A DNA stretch of 64,000 nucleotides from Nemania diffusa (lineage: Eukaryota > Ascomycota > Sordariomycetes > Xylariales > Xylariaceae), in contig JBBPUQ010000002.1 of assembly GCA_038501195.1 (NCBI GenBank), positions 3,844,001 through 3,908,000 on the forward strand, read 5' to 3'. Position 1 is the first letter of the stretch. Each line of letters opens with the position of its first letter. Positions 48,217 through 60,568 of the stretch are shown here, one piece after another. A program made the translations under genes and the position numbers. A model generated the notes under the pieces. That model did no database searches, was not told the DNA's origin, and saw only the letters and a list, made by a program, of their open reading frames with translations.

Positions 48217-48221
48217 CCAAT
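48217..48221 (+). promoter_or_regulatory. CCAAT box in shared OXPHOS promoter
   Basis: CCAAT in the context CCAATCA, about 200-220 bp from the start codons of both ATP17 and NDUFS4. CCAATCA is the consensus of the HAP/CBC complex, a known activator of respiratory genes in fungi. The site is seen; regulation is inferred. Confidence 0.45.
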
Positions 48222-48419
48222 CATCGCTCCTTTATTTACCCCACTCCACCCGGCCTGCCGTAACTACAAAGTACCTAGATACCACCAAGCTTGCTCAATC
48301 GCTCAATCGCTCACTCACTTGATGCTCAACCACCATTATCGCCTCGACCCATCCACCCACCCATCGACTTGTCGCAAATTGCTAGTCGACCCGCGACTTG
48401 GGCTAACCAGCTCGCAACA

Positions 48420-49168
48420 ATGGCGTCCTTACGGAGCCACACGGCAGCTCGGCTGCTGCGAGCTTCGGCCCCGATGACGAGCCGGCCGGCCCTTGCCACA
48501 GCCCAGCGACGATTGAAATCCGACGACAATTCGACTGCCCTTAGCCAGAGAAATCCGCCTACTCCCCCTGCAGTCCGTCCTGCCAATTCTCCCGACTATG
48601 GGGTTCACATCGACAGGGCTACATCGTACGTTTGGTTCTATACCGTAGGGCGGTTATATAAATAGTCATTGATGAGTACGCACAGGACGTATACCCCCGT
48701 GCCAAAGCGAATTATGGACGGTAGCGAGGATACCGGGAGCATTCCAGCTGCTGTGCTATCAGGCGCACCTATCGAGCTCCAGGCGAGAACTGTGCGGTAT
48801 GTGTTGCAAGACTTTGTCATGATATTCTTCCACTTCAATGCCCTAAACAAGTATGCAGCATCTATCAACCATCCAAGCCTGCCACTCAGTCCGGGACCTG
48901 GGGCGGACACCACTGGCGAATGGATTGGGACATTCTGCCCAAGGGACACAGGTGGGAAAACCCATTGATGGGATGGCAGTCGTCTGGTGATTTCATGCAG
49001 GGCACCAGGCTTGAATTCAAATCCAAGGAGGATGCCATTCGCTTTGCCGAAAAGCAGGGTTACGAGTACTTCGTTCAGGAGCCCAACACGAGGGCCTTTA
49101 CACCCAAGGCATATGCCAATAACTTCTTGTACACATCGAAGAAGCTGAAGTTGGTCCGTGCAAAATAG
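48420..49168 (+). CDS. NDUFS4: NADH dehydrogenase (complex I) 21-kDa subunit, NDUFS4 type
   Basis: Join(48420..48625, 48686..48796, 48859..49168) gives 208 aa. The N-terminus is a mitochondrial presequence (MASLRSHTAARLLRASAPM, rich in Arg and Ser). The first intron joins RATS to TYTPVPKRIMDGSEDT. The second joins LQARTVR to IYQPSKPATQSGTW. The core HHWRMDWDILPKGHRWENPLMGW and the C-terminal SKEDAIRFAEKQGYEY with KAYANNFLYTSKKLKLVRAK are diagnostic of NDUFS4/NUYM/nuo-21. This is an accessory subunit of the peripheral arm near the N module in the matrix. Confidence 0.95.
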
Positions 49169-49674
49169 ACAAGGGAGAAAACCACTCGCAATACTAAGCT
49201 TAGTTGTACATATATTTAGACAGTGGTATCTTAAGAAACATCATGAAATTCATTCATCGCATCCCAATGCCAAATGAATTGGTCCTTCCAATTCTATTCG
49301 TGGCGTTCCTCCGAGTCAAATGCTCTAGCATCTGCTAGCAGGTCATATGTCCGTCTTTAAACCCTTCCATCTCGTACCTTGACGCCTCGCATAATAACTC
49401 ACAAATATTTCGGCGTCTACTGGACGACAAAACTCTACTCCAGTCAACACCGAATCGATCCTTCGTTGAGAAGGGTCACACGCTCAGGACTTGGTGCGAG
49501 TATTTCCGCAAGCGTGAAGCACATAACCAACCCTCATCATCTGAAGGCTCCAAATATGCTGATGGTCAAGTCACTCCAGAGCAGTCATGTCGTTTAGATA
49601 TATCTGAATAGTAATCAGATAAACCTCTTGAGCCAATGTTGTCTTTCGCCTCATTCACATCTTGGCAGTGCGTA
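49169..49674. other. convergent intergenic region
   Basis: Between the 3' ends of NDUFS4 and GID8. No feature recognised apart from probable 3' UTRs. Confidence 0.65.
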
Positions 49675-50895
49675 TCAGGTGGTTATCATTGGCTCATGGC
49701 CGTTCTGGATAGCATCATGTCGATCGGCATCATCGCCATCAAGGCCTAGCTCAATGATTTCAGGCAGATCCTTTTTAGCCTCCTTACGCGTGACTTCCTC
49801 ACTCCAGACTCTCATCTGTACAAGCTGCCGAATAGCTGTTTCTTTGCGCTGTTTTTGATAGTCGAGAATCGCTTGATTCACCTGATCGGCAACATCTCTC
49901 CTTAGGCTTGGCTGTAATAAAGCTGCTAGTGATGGGTCTAAACTGTCGTCCTGAGGGAAGACAAGAAGGGACATGGTTTTCTCTAGGTCTTCAAGAAACT
50001 CTGGCTTCGTCGTCGCCTTAGGACCCAGCTTAGTTTGTGCAAATTTTAAAGCGATTGAAATATCACGGTCGGAGCTGTTGTTACAATCTCGGATCAATTC
50101 CACCAGTTGTAGGCGCAGTAACGCAAATAACAATGAGTCATCATTATCTAGTATCTTTCAAATAGTTAGTCCAGCGCATAATGGCAGGGAGTAACAGAAA
50201 CGTGTGTTATATAAAATACAAAATGCTCATGCAAAAGTGGTTGTTTCTCATCAGTGATCCGAAGACCAATATGAGTGGTGCATGTTAAACTCGTGTTCTA
50301 ATCATAGCAAGCAGAAGAGATGGAGGAGAGGGGCCAGACTTACTGCTGGGTATATTTCATTCAACGCCTCCAACGCATTCTCAATCTCTCCCCTATGTAT
50401 AAATTTCTGAATGCTCACCCGCTGCTGGATCGCCGATGTCGGTTGTTGAGGCTGCAGGTTAGCCTCAGATGAGAACTTCGCGGCCGCATTTGGATATCCA
50501 GCAACCGTGAGATAGTCGAGGATAAGTGCATTTATGTCGCTTGAGGAATGTGGTGTTAGCGAGACATTCTCTTGACAATGGGGGCAGCGACGAAGAGGAG
50601 TTTAATGGCTTTGATCAGAATAAAAGAAGATAAAATCGATCTCCGCATGGAGTGCTCAGAGAGATTCCCATTGATTGTTTGTTGCATCATGAAAGACAAG
50701 TCTCAGTTATTAAAAAGAGCCGGCTCGTATTTACCTCTTCGGTGTCTTTACGTCTTCGACTTGTCGTGTGAAGCTATGCTTCACCGGAGTAGCGGTGGAT
50801 GTTGACGAGGTCTGCTCCAAACGAAAATTAGCACTAGGTTATCCACCATAGTGAGTGCCTACCTATGTAGGCAAGCGGGATCAACGCACCATCAT
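49675..50895 (-). CDS. GID8: GID/CTLH ubiquitin ligase subunit Gid8
   Basis: Complement(join(49675..50154, 50344..50539, 50735..50811, 50890..50895)) gives 252 aa. The inferred first exon is only ATG-ATG before a GTGCGT donor (50889). After a GCAG acceptor, exon 2 reads TSSTSTATPVKHSFTRQVEDVKTPK. Exon 3 is a LisH motif (DINALILDYLTVAGYPNAA) and the start of CTLH (SIQQRVSIQKFIHRGEIE, as AIQQRVSIQKFIHRGEIENA). Exon 4 is the CRA part (DSLLFALLRLQLVELIRD, PSLRRDVADQVNQAIL). Gid8 bridges Gid1 and the RING subunits of the GID E3 ligase that degrades gluconeogenic enzymes in the cytosol. The minimal first exon is the least certain part; exons 2-4 are firm. Confidence 0.87.
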
Positions 50896-53800
50896 GTCAA
50901 CAAGAGATACCAGTTGCGCAGAAACTAACATCCGGCTATAGTCGATGATATGGAGGAGAAAGTGAAGAGAGGAAGGGATTGTCTAAGGGATCGGGGGTGG
51001 AATCCCGAGGTTGGTGCATAGCCTATAGATTCTTCCCTCGAGGTTTGTGAAGGAGATGCAGGAGGAAAAGTCGGAGCTGGTTACGTCGAGTTGGGTAGTT
51101 GTGGGAAGAAAGAGAAAGAGCAAGTACCTTAGCTTGCATGCACTGGTCCAAGCTCTGTGCATGGCACCTTACCCCATAGGTAAGTACCTAGGTACCTACA
51201 GTACATAGGTATAGGCTTATGTAATGTAGGTTGTATTGCAAATTATTAAAACAGTATCTACCTACTTAGGTATTTAACTACCTATAACTAAGCTTATTAC
51301 ATGCATACCTTTCGTATTATATTTTACTTTTAAACGAAAGCATTGTTGTTGTGGTTGTTGTTGCGGAATAAGCGTTAATAGTTGGAAAGTTGATCTGATT
51401 AGGTGATATACCTGCCGTAGGTACTGTTAAGTGTTGAGGGTTACCTTGCTTTAACTCCGAGAAGCCGGGATGAAGAAAATTTCAAAATTCCCAATACGAT
51501 ACGCATCGTACCGTAAATGCGCCGCAACAAATTGGACGCCATTGTTCTTATTCCAAACCGGGTTCACGAATCAATGATAGGGCTTCATTACCATTTCGGG
51601 ACCGGTTTTAGATTATTTAGGTACCCATCCAGGCATCGGTCCCTACTTAACTTTAGTAGTCCAGACGAGTAATCTTTATAATTCAGATATCATGAGAAAG
51701 CCGCTTTGAAAATCTCATATTGGCCGTATTCATAAGTAGTATTTCACTTACTTTTATCCTTACTTATCATGTTTCTTCAAGCATACCTTATCAGTTGTAA
51801 CTCGTATTTCTACACCTCCGCGTCAAATCTCGGCCATATGCTCGTAGTTCCTATGCCCCACGACGTCCGCCACGTCGCAAGATCCAAGGACTGCCATCTA
51901 GTATCTAGCATCTAATGATCCAGGTGTACCTCTAGTGACTTTGAGAACGAATATGGTGTTTGTTATGGTCCTATATATAAGACTTGCAAACGATTAAGGT
52001 CCCCTACCTTAAGAATGTACTACTTTTGTTAGTGATGTCGTAGTCTAGCGTTACAATTCTATTCCGTGAAATTCCCGACCACGAAAATATCTGTCTTTAG
52101 TTATAGCATAATCCCTACGGCGGACTCATCTATTTCTTCTATTATTTTAGCTTGACCGAGCTTCTTATTATTCGAAAATGAAAATGGAGATCTCCCTCTC
52201 ATTCGTGGCGCTCATCCGCCAAGTTAGTCGCACTCCTTATCCCACTCTTCAATGATATCTAGCCACAATCGGTTATTGTTTTGGGTGATATAATAACAGC
52301 GACAATAAGTCGCGTGAATTATCTGCTAACTATTTGGCAGCACTCTTGAAGAGTTCCATAAATGGAACCCTTCGGTAGGTGTTGACTGCAAGCTACGGGA
52401 ATATAGACAAACTAGATAATAACTCGATAATCACAACTTCGTTTTCAACAGCCATTACTTTTACTATTAGCATCACGACTACGCTATGCCCCTCCTTAAC
52501 CTCCTGGGTACCCTTGGGCTGTTAGCTGGAGGATAGTGAGTTACCTGTCTTCGACGAGAACGCGAGCCCGCAGGCTAGAGACACAGCCTTGGCCATTCCA
52601 AAGTGCCAGATTGCCTACTATCGCTAACCTAGCAGCTTCGCAGACGTGGAAAAGAGTAACCAGTGCGGGTACGGAACATACATTAGCAGCGAGTGAGCGA
52701 GCAATCAGACCCTTTGAAATTTCCCATGTTCGGCGACGAAACGATGTTCTACGCTGGGAAGGGGCTCGTCAATATCTTCCAGGCTGAGGAGAACATGATC
52801 CCCGCGAACACGACCACCGATGCAAACTATAGTATTAGTACCCCGACGAAGCCTATTCTCACCAAATTCTATAACCCTGGGGCTATGAGGCATTTGGCTA
52901 TGTCTTGAAGGATCGTCGTCTAGTCTCTTGTCGTGATGGTGTCTCATGTATGAAGAAAGAAGCGAATGACATGTGTGTAGATACATGCATAGCAAGCGTG
53001 ATACTACATGAAACTTACTACTAGCTCTTCCTTTTTTTTAAACAGAGCACGCACTCAGCATAGTATTCTATAGAGCCGGGGGTATTGTGTAAGGGGCTAG
53101 GTAACATCACTGCCTAGCAGCATGCCTCTATTACCGCGTTGATTCATTATAGTAAGCGGCACAATCAGAAGAATATCTCGACCGCCTGTGAACTCCTTCC
53201 CCTCTCTACTCTTCCCCCTTCTTCCTGTCCACTTACATAGATAGTCGCCTATGCACTCACGCCTTGCCTAAACGGGCGATACCGCCAAACCGAGCAGTGC
53301 ATCCGCGTTCATCATATATACATATTCTATAAGCTATTAGTAATGAGGGAATATGAAAGAAAAGGAAATGAAATAAAAACTAATGGGATCATTATAACAA
53401 ACCCATTCGCCGTGTGTTTCCCTCTAGATAAATATGTATAATTAGTCATGTGACTACCCAAGCAACATTCATATAGGCATGCATCTAGATAAGTATGAGC
53501 TGCTGTGGAGTAAGGTCCGAGAATAATATATTCTTTATGTAGGGGCAGTCCAGGGGGATGCTAGAGGACGCACGAATAGGGTCTATTCCCATAGGAGTGC
53601 AGCCCAATCCTGGGGTGTACCCTACCTTGAAATATCATAGCCAAATATCATTAATCAGGTCGATGCATAGTATAGCTATACGCAAATGCTAGACCTAGCT
53701 TATAGACTACTTCTTTGTATGTATCCCTTGCGATGATCTACTTTGGCATTTACTCTTCCTAAGACAGTGCCATGTTCGCCTCTACATAATACACACGCAA

Positions 53801-54931
53801 ATAATGTTACCGGACTTCCCCGCTCCGTACATCGATGCATCGATGTAAAAAAGCCTATATAGCGCGCAATGACACAATAACGGTGTCGTTCTACGCGAGA
53901 CCAAGGGACTTGTTTCCTTAACGATATGAGAAAGAGAAGATTAGGAAGAAGGCACCCAATCTTAAGATAGCTATTCTCATATCACGACATTAGGCAATAG
54001 CAAGCCGAGTTGTTGAATCCAGGGAGACCCACTGGGAAGGAAATTACAACATCGGATATTAGTATTAAAGAGACTCTCTTTGAGCTGTAGAGTACGAAAG
54101 GTACGTTAACCTATGTCACCCTACCAACATCGAATTGGCGTTACTGGGAAGGGATAGAAATGATGACACGGGGAGCCTAACTACTTATCGAACAAATCAA
54201 TGTCGAGTTCCAATATCTCGAGGGTTCCACTATATGTGGAATTATTTGTCGCCTACTCGGACAAAGCCAGCATGGGCTTTTGTACGATGAGTGAGAAAAA
54301 ATACGGGGTTTTGAAATGATGATGACCTGGTTTACCCAGATGAAGCGGGATGATTGATTGCGAACTGAGGAATCCGGGATTCGGAATTCTACTACCTACC
54401 TGGAAGATATTTAATTTGCGTGGAATGTTTTTGATGAAACGCACTGGCGATCTCATCCCTTGCGTCGCGCTTGTTTGAGGAGCTGTCAGATCTCTCGAGA
54501 TGGACCAATCACAACAACAACCCTGGTCGACTCCGTTTTGAATGATTCCTAAGACTATATCACTCAATTTCTATTGATCATTTAGAATTGCAGATAGAGT
54601 CATCTTTATTTCCCGATTCGGAAATGCGGATTACAACATCTCTAACCAATACCTTCACAGTGTTAGACGTGCCACCTGCGATTCGGCACAAGTGTATGAG
54701 AACATGAAGGAACAAATTTTCGAGACGTCATGGAGACGCACGAATTGCACGCTCGTCATGGCACTTGTGAGAGTATATAACACTTAATGATGATCGCGCT
54801 GTCCGGTTAGTATCTCCATCAAGGTCGTTAGAGCTACTCACACTGCATTCCTGGTCTCTATTCGAAAGAGAGCGAGCATTTCCTGGAGCATTTACTTTTT
54901 TATCACTGGTGATAATAATAAGAAAATAATC
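50896..54931. other. 4-kb AT-rich gene-poor region
   Basis: The largest gene-free stretch in the window. It has AGGTACCTA-type palindromes (51181-51290), many TA-rich runs and no strong coding frame. The only segment with coding-like composition is about 52484-52908. There, ATG CCC CTC CTT AAC opens a short hydrophobic peptide followed by a GTGAGT donor, and a plus-strand frame ends at 52908 with PANTTTDANYSISTPTKPIL. I could not connect them into one gene. Frames near 54253-54567 look like chance. Confidence 0.5.
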
Positions 54932-56248
54932 ATGATCACAGCACGGCATCTCGCAACAGCTGTCTTGCTAGTTCAAGGCATAGCTGGCAATGTCATCGGA
55001 CGAAATCAACCGACACCAGAGAAGGACAATGCCTGCCCGGAGACTGGAACAACTGTCTACCTCATCTCTAATGACGCCCCGAACACCGTCGTCGCGCTGC
55101 CTATCGGCGAAGACGGCACCCTCTCTGCAGGCACCATCACTCCCACCGGAGGCAACGGATCCGTATCTTTCTCCCACACGCTGGGTGTACCAGCGAAACC
55201 AGACGGTCTCGTTAGCCAATCTTCTCTCACAATCGCCGGCCAGGTAAGCTATGCTGTCATCCAGAACAAGAACGAGAACTTAAAGCTAACGGCCTATGCT
55301 AATCATTAGCATCTGTTCGCCGTAAACTCTGGCAGCAACACAGTGAGCATGTTTACCATCTCACCCAAGGACCCCCTGAGCCTGACGCCGGTGGGCTCTC
55401 CTATTCCCGTCCCCGGCGAATTCCCCAACACTGTCGCCGCCTCAGCCAAGAACTCCCTCGTCTGTGTCGGTATGAGCGGCGCAGTAGCCGGCATCTCGTG
55501 TGCCCCCTTCTCGGCCCAGACAGGGCTAGGACGCATGGACACCCGCCGCAGCGTCGACCTCAATCAGACGACACCGCCCGTCGGGCCTACCGACACCATT
55601 TCCCACGCCTTTTTCTCTGAAGACGAGTCCACGCTCCTGACCATGGTCAAAGGCGACCCGGCTACTAACAAGATCGGTTTCGTGTCTATGCTGCCCATCA
55701 CGCAAAAGACGTCTTGCCGGAAAGGCGCTCCCGCCGTCTTCGCTGCCGCGCAGAAGGACCTGCGATCCACGCCCAACGGCACAGCCGTCCTCTTCGGATC
55801 GCAGATGATCCCAGGCACGGACCACGTCTTCTCCGCGGACGCCTCCTTCGGCGCCGCCGTCCTGAAGGTCGACCTCAAGGCGGGCCGCGCCACGACCCTC
55901 AGCACGCAGGTGATCGAGGGCCAGAGCGCGACGTGCTGGTCGGCCTTCGTGCCCGCCACCGGCACCGTCTTCGTCTCCGACGTCTCGGTGCCGCGGCTCG
56001 TGGAGATGAGCGCCCAGAACGCGAGCATCATCTCCATCACGGAGCTGGCGGACACGGGGGCGTCGGGGTTCATCGACCTCAAGGCCGCCGGCGCGTTCCT
56101 CTACGCCCTGGCGCCGGGGAACGGCACCGTCGAGCCCATGATCCTCGTCCTAGACGTCTCGGGCGGCCCCGCGACCGCGAAGACGATCCAGAAGTTTAGC
56201 CTTAAAGGAATGGCGGATGCTAGCGCGCAGGGGATTGCTATTCTATGA
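54932..56248 (+). CDS. secreted lactonase-type beta-propeller (3-carboxymuconate-cyclase-like)
   Basis: Join(54932..55243, 55310..56248) gives 416 aa. The start MITARHLATAVLLVQGIAGNV is a signal peptide. A 66-nt intron (GTAAGC to ATTAG) joins SSLTIAGQ to HLFAVNSGSNTVSMFTI. The repeated blades follow the pattern of a seven-bladed lactonase/YkgB-type propeller: VYLISNDAPNTVVAL, HLFAVNSGSNTVSMF, HVFSADASFGAAVLKV, TVFVSDVSVPRLVEM and FLYALAPGNG. Fungal proteins of this type are usually labelled 3-carboxymuconate cyclase, but secreted members are cell-wall or extracellular glycoproteins of uncertain catalysis. Several N-x-S/T sites are present. The 3' half is very GC-rich. Confidence 0.78.
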
Positions 56249-56493
56249 GAGTTATAGGGAAAAAGGTTGGAAGACGTATATATGAAAAACAAAAAAAGGT
56301 AGACGCGGCAAGAACCGTTATATGTGTATATAGATCATAATAATAAAACCAATGAAATAATGAACGACTATGGTAAAGTAGATGCGTGCGGGCTCAGCCG
56401 GTCTTGACCAAAGAGTTGTGCTAGTAGCAACATTTCGTACTGGTTATAGCCGGTATAAATTTTGCGATAATCAGTCTCCTCCAATATGGGAGT

Positions 56494-59400
56494 TTACCTG
56501 TCATATAACTCCCCCGTCACACCATCATAGTCGTCGTACGGCTCAGCATCAGCACCGTCGCCAATGTACCGTCGGTCTCTATCCAGGTCATCCTCGCCAT
56601 TCCCATAGTACTCGTCCTCATAGTTCCCGCGATTCCCAGCACCATATCCCTCATCCTCACTGTCATTGGCCCCATACTCCTGCTGGTCTTCTAACGCATC
56701 GGGAGTGCGCCGAGCGATATTACCGGTATTGATATCCCATCTCGAATGATGTCCTGGGTTGCTGCGCCTGGCAGGAGCCGCTCCGGGGGCTTTGTTTCCC
56801 GGGCGATTCATATTAGTCTCCCGGGCTGGGTGTTGGCGCTGAGTCTGGCGTAGTGGGGGCCTAGAGTCCATAAACTGTGGACTAGCATCCCTAGCCGATG
56901 GTTCTCTGAAGAGCCCGCCTGTATTGAGATTCTTACGTGGGATCTCGGCACCGCTTCCAGAGCCATCGAACGAGAGCTGGTCAGATCCACGCCGCGGGTT
57001 CCTTGCCAAGGGCGCCCGCTCGTCCCTAGATGCCGGCCGAGGCGGTCGGTATTGTCGGGGATTGCCGGGAAAAGGGTTAGGCGCCGTATTCTGTCCTGAA
57101 CTGCGGACTCCTTGCCTCCATTGACGTGAATGGGGACTATAGGCAGGCTTCTGCGGCGTTGTGCGGTGATCGTACTGGTCTTCCCGGATGGCTGCTGTGC
57201 GTGCCCGGTCGCTATCCGTGCCGTTTGTGGCATTGTATAGATAGTTCTCAAACTTCTCAACGGCTTTTGCAACCATATCGAACTGGCGCCAATTCAGCAG
57301 TCCGGTTCCAGGCAACGGGTGCGGAGTGAACTTGTCGTCCACCTTATCCCCCTGGGTCAACACGGTGTCGAATTGGGCGAGAGAGTAAGCAACCTGGAAG
57401 GCATTCCGGATTTGTCTGCCGTTCCATCTCTGCTCCGGGCTTGCCTTATTGATATTATAGTGCCATTCTGCATAATCGAGGATACTATCACGGTCGATAG
57501 CCAACGGCGGTCGCTTAGCGGAGGTTGTGGTACTACTAGAATCAAGCTCAGGTTGTATCTTCTCCTTCTCATAGATAATCTCCTTTATTTTCCGGATATT
57601 GACATCAAAGATCGCGGTAGTTTGGGCCCTGTTTAGTGGAGGATAGTATAAGCTAACGTGAATCCGGGACTTGAACGCCTCGTCTAAGGTACCAACCCGG
57701 TTGGTAGTGAGGAATAGAATGCCACTATAGTATTCGAGGACACGTAGAAAGACTAGGAAGTGTTAGTTGGACGGCATGATATTAATGCATGGATAATGCT
57801 CACCAGATACTAGGGCATTGCGCTTGAGGTCTCCTAACTCGCGACGAGAAAGGAAGATATCTGCTTCATCTAGCAGAAGAACACAGTCCCATAGGTGCGC
57901 CAGACGGAATATGTCCTTCAGGGATTCCTCAACCTCCTTCGGCGTGAAGCCGAGGTCGCCACACGTGATGGCGAAGAGGGGTTTCTTGTTGGTCTGGGCG
58001 ATGGCCTCAGCCGTAGCGGTTTTGCCTACACCGGGGACACCATGGAGGAGAATTACTAATCCAGACCCTTTACCACGAACGATATCCTGGTTCATACTGA
58101 TACTCGGACGGAGCTTCTGGGCGGCTTGCTTCTCCAAGTGTGCTTTGACTAGCGACATGACCATAATTTTATGTGAAGGATCAATTTTGAGATCTTTGAA
58201 GACATCGTCTGAAGTCGGCAGACTCTTTAGCGATTGGATGTCCAGCATGACAAATCGGCGTTCCCGGATAGTGTAGGCGACGACTCGGGAAGGCAGCAGC
58301 AGTAGCTCCTTTTCATCTAGGTTCTCAACGAGCCCTTTTCCTGCAATGTTTTCGAGAAGATCTCGATCGTTAATTTGCTCGTTTTGCATGCTTTTGGAGT
58401 ACCTGTTCCACTATAATTAGCTTCAGTTTCCTGGCAACAAAAAGTCATCCAGGTACGGCTCCCTGTCCCTGGACGAAAGCAGAAATAAGCCCTCAAGCCA
58501 TACCATTCTCGTCTAATAGTATTTTCTCTCATCTTGAAAAATCTTTCGAGCCGAGCGCTATTAGCGAGCGGCTTCCAATGTATAATTTCAATGTTATCCT
58601 CCCATTCGGATTGGGTGGGGTAGGATGTCCGCCCTTTCCATGAAGATGGACCAAAGCTAGCAAGGCTGGGTTCCGACTTGTATCCTTCCACAAAATCTAT
58701 GATGACATCGCCATCGATATGTTCCACAGGGAGAGGTCTTTGAGACTCGGATGAAGTATCGGTAGGCCCGCAAGTTAGCGTCCAGCCATCACAAGAGAGA
58801 TGTTTCTCTGTGATGGCTTGGCGGAACCACGTCCCCCGCTCGTAGAGTGTTTTCTTGATCCCTTCACCATCCTTGATGAAACGAAGGGGATAAACTTGCA
58901 AGGTTTCAATGTCCCGCTCCCCTTCGAACTCATTGATATAAAACGTCTGGTAGACAGGAACGCATGAGATGCCGTCGTAGTCAAGGTAGTAAGCCTGGAC
59001 CTCTAATCTGACGTTTACGGTCTTCCTGTCACCTGCTGCGTCGCGGAAGACATGTAGCGGCATGGGTTGTAGCGATAAATCGGAAAGTCGCCAGGTCGTC
59101 TGGTATGTCATATTGCGCCGACTTTCTTTGGTGTTTGGTGGGGAGCTATAGAGGAGCTCGCCGGGTTGGAAGGCCATCCAGACGTCGTTGAAGCGGAACT
59201 TACGCTGACTGGTACCAACAGCGCGATGCCAAAGAGGCACGATGTGCTTCTCAATTAAGTCTACAAATCTAGTGAGGTGGACCCGTGTGAGGTGGGAGTC
59301 GACGACATCTCCCAAAACGGCCATTTTAGGCACTTTAAGATCTTTGTCGGAGTCTTCGTCGGAGCTGTGGCCGATACCCAAACCACTGCCCAGCCCACCC

Positions 59401-59978
59401 TGCCCCGGGTTGCCCCCTGCCCCGGCCCAGTTGTTAGGCAACGCCGAGGCTTCGCCAGCGGGCCAATGCGCCTCAAGGAGTTTGAGACACTCTTTCAATT
59501 CCTGTAAGTGATAGTAGAAGTAGTTGAAGGGCGCGAAGAAAGTGTATGGCTGGCTAGTCGACCATCCATCGCGATGGCCTGTGAGGCGGGACAACAAGAG
59601 AATGAGCTGCGGCGACTGGATGCGCACCAGTTGGATCCAGTATGAGTTTCCATCCACGACCAACTTTGGGTTGGGCGTGGGCGTCCTGGTTTCCTTTCCG
59701 TTTCGACGTCTCACGATCTCCCTTGAGATCTCCTGAGCAATTTGCGAGTGGCCGACTAAAACTTCGATAATGGCCAAACCCTCCTCCTCCGTGTAGCGGT
59801 TTGTAAAATGCTCAAAGTCGAGCCATTCCACGTCAACTTTTAGAGGAATTTTCTGGCGCTGGACTTCCCACGTCTCCTCTTCCTTCAACACATCGTCAGC
59901 TGTGTTAGAAGGGCGAGGAAGCGGCCTGTTTTCTAGAGCCATGACGTTGGTGTGTCTAATGTAGCTAAAATCGAGCAT
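56494..59978 (-). CDS. DUF7025-AAA ATPase with long disordered C-terminus
   Basis: Complement(join(56494..57752, 57804..58402, 58504..59978)) gives 1110 aa. Residues about 250-490 match the DUF7025-type region (LYSSPPNTKESRR, QAYYLDYDGI, NIEIIHWKPLA). The AAA domain has Walker A GVPGVGKT (about 617-624), ITCGDLG, Walker B LLLDEAD, ILFLTTNRVGTLDEAFKSRIH and the lid helix WNGRQIRNAFQVAYSLA. The last 270 residues are rich in Arg, Asn, Gly and Asp. The exon 2/3 intron (GTGAGC to CCTAG) is clear. The exon 1/2 intron is inferred (donor G|GTATGG at 58503, branch CTAAT, acceptor AACAG ending 58403) because reading through runs to a stop at 58317. The start could also be the next ATG at 59942. Function is unknown; members are fungal-specific AAA proteins. 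Confidence 0.75.
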
Positions 59979-60568
59979 ATGTTTGCGAGAGATCTGTGGT
60001 AAATATTTAGGCGATGACGATAGCTAGCGTCAGTGAGCGGGCCAGAATTATGGAAGGACGAGGAACTACCAATTGTCTACTTCATCTTCCAGCCATTGTC
60101 GTTTTATGGCGTGTACACCTGCTACCCCCCTCCTAGAAGGTGTGGTTGCACTTCTGGGCTTAGAGCATGCAAAGGTAGCTAACCGTTAGTTGATATTGGT
60201 TTCAGCTGCACTATTCCGGGGGCCATGCAGCATGTATTAATATGCGCAAAGCCTCAGGAGAGCCTGCTCGGGGGCCATGCAGCATGTATTAATATGCGCA
60301 AAGCCCCAGGAGAACCTGCTCGGTGGCCCCTATTTCGTGCAACATAGACTGACCACGTATTACTACGTTGCGGAAACGTCCGGCCGCTTCGTTCAAGTTC
60401 GACGATCCTCAGAGCCTTACCCTTATAGTCTCTGGCACTCGATAATATGGTATTGTAGATTAGATTCCTCTTCGTGCTCTGTGATCACTATCTTCTCTGA
60501 TTTCGTTCACGGCAACAGACACTTTCAGACGAAGTCCTCCCACGGACAAGTTTTGAACATATACCAGA
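59979..60568. promoter_or_regulatory. divergent intergenic region with 52-bp tandem repeat
   Basis: Shared 5' region of the AAA ATPase gene (minus) and the STAND-like gene (plus), 590 bp. It contains a 52-bp direct duplication at 60217-60320, listed separately. No protein gene is seen. Confidence 0.55.
60217..60320. repeat. 52-bp direct tandem duplication
   Basis: Unit 1 (60217-60268) and unit 2 (60269-60320) both begin CGGGGGCCATGCAGCATGTA and end ACCTGCT or GCCTGCT. They differ at two positions, both transitions. The unit contains TATTAATATGCGCAAA, an AT-rich palindrome next to a GC-rich core, so it could be a duplicated regulatory block. Confidence 0.92.

Noticed and set aside
55714..56199. 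161-codon Arg-rich plus-strand frame
   Set aside because: Alternate frame of the GC-rich lactonase exon; composition is an artefact of GC3 bias.
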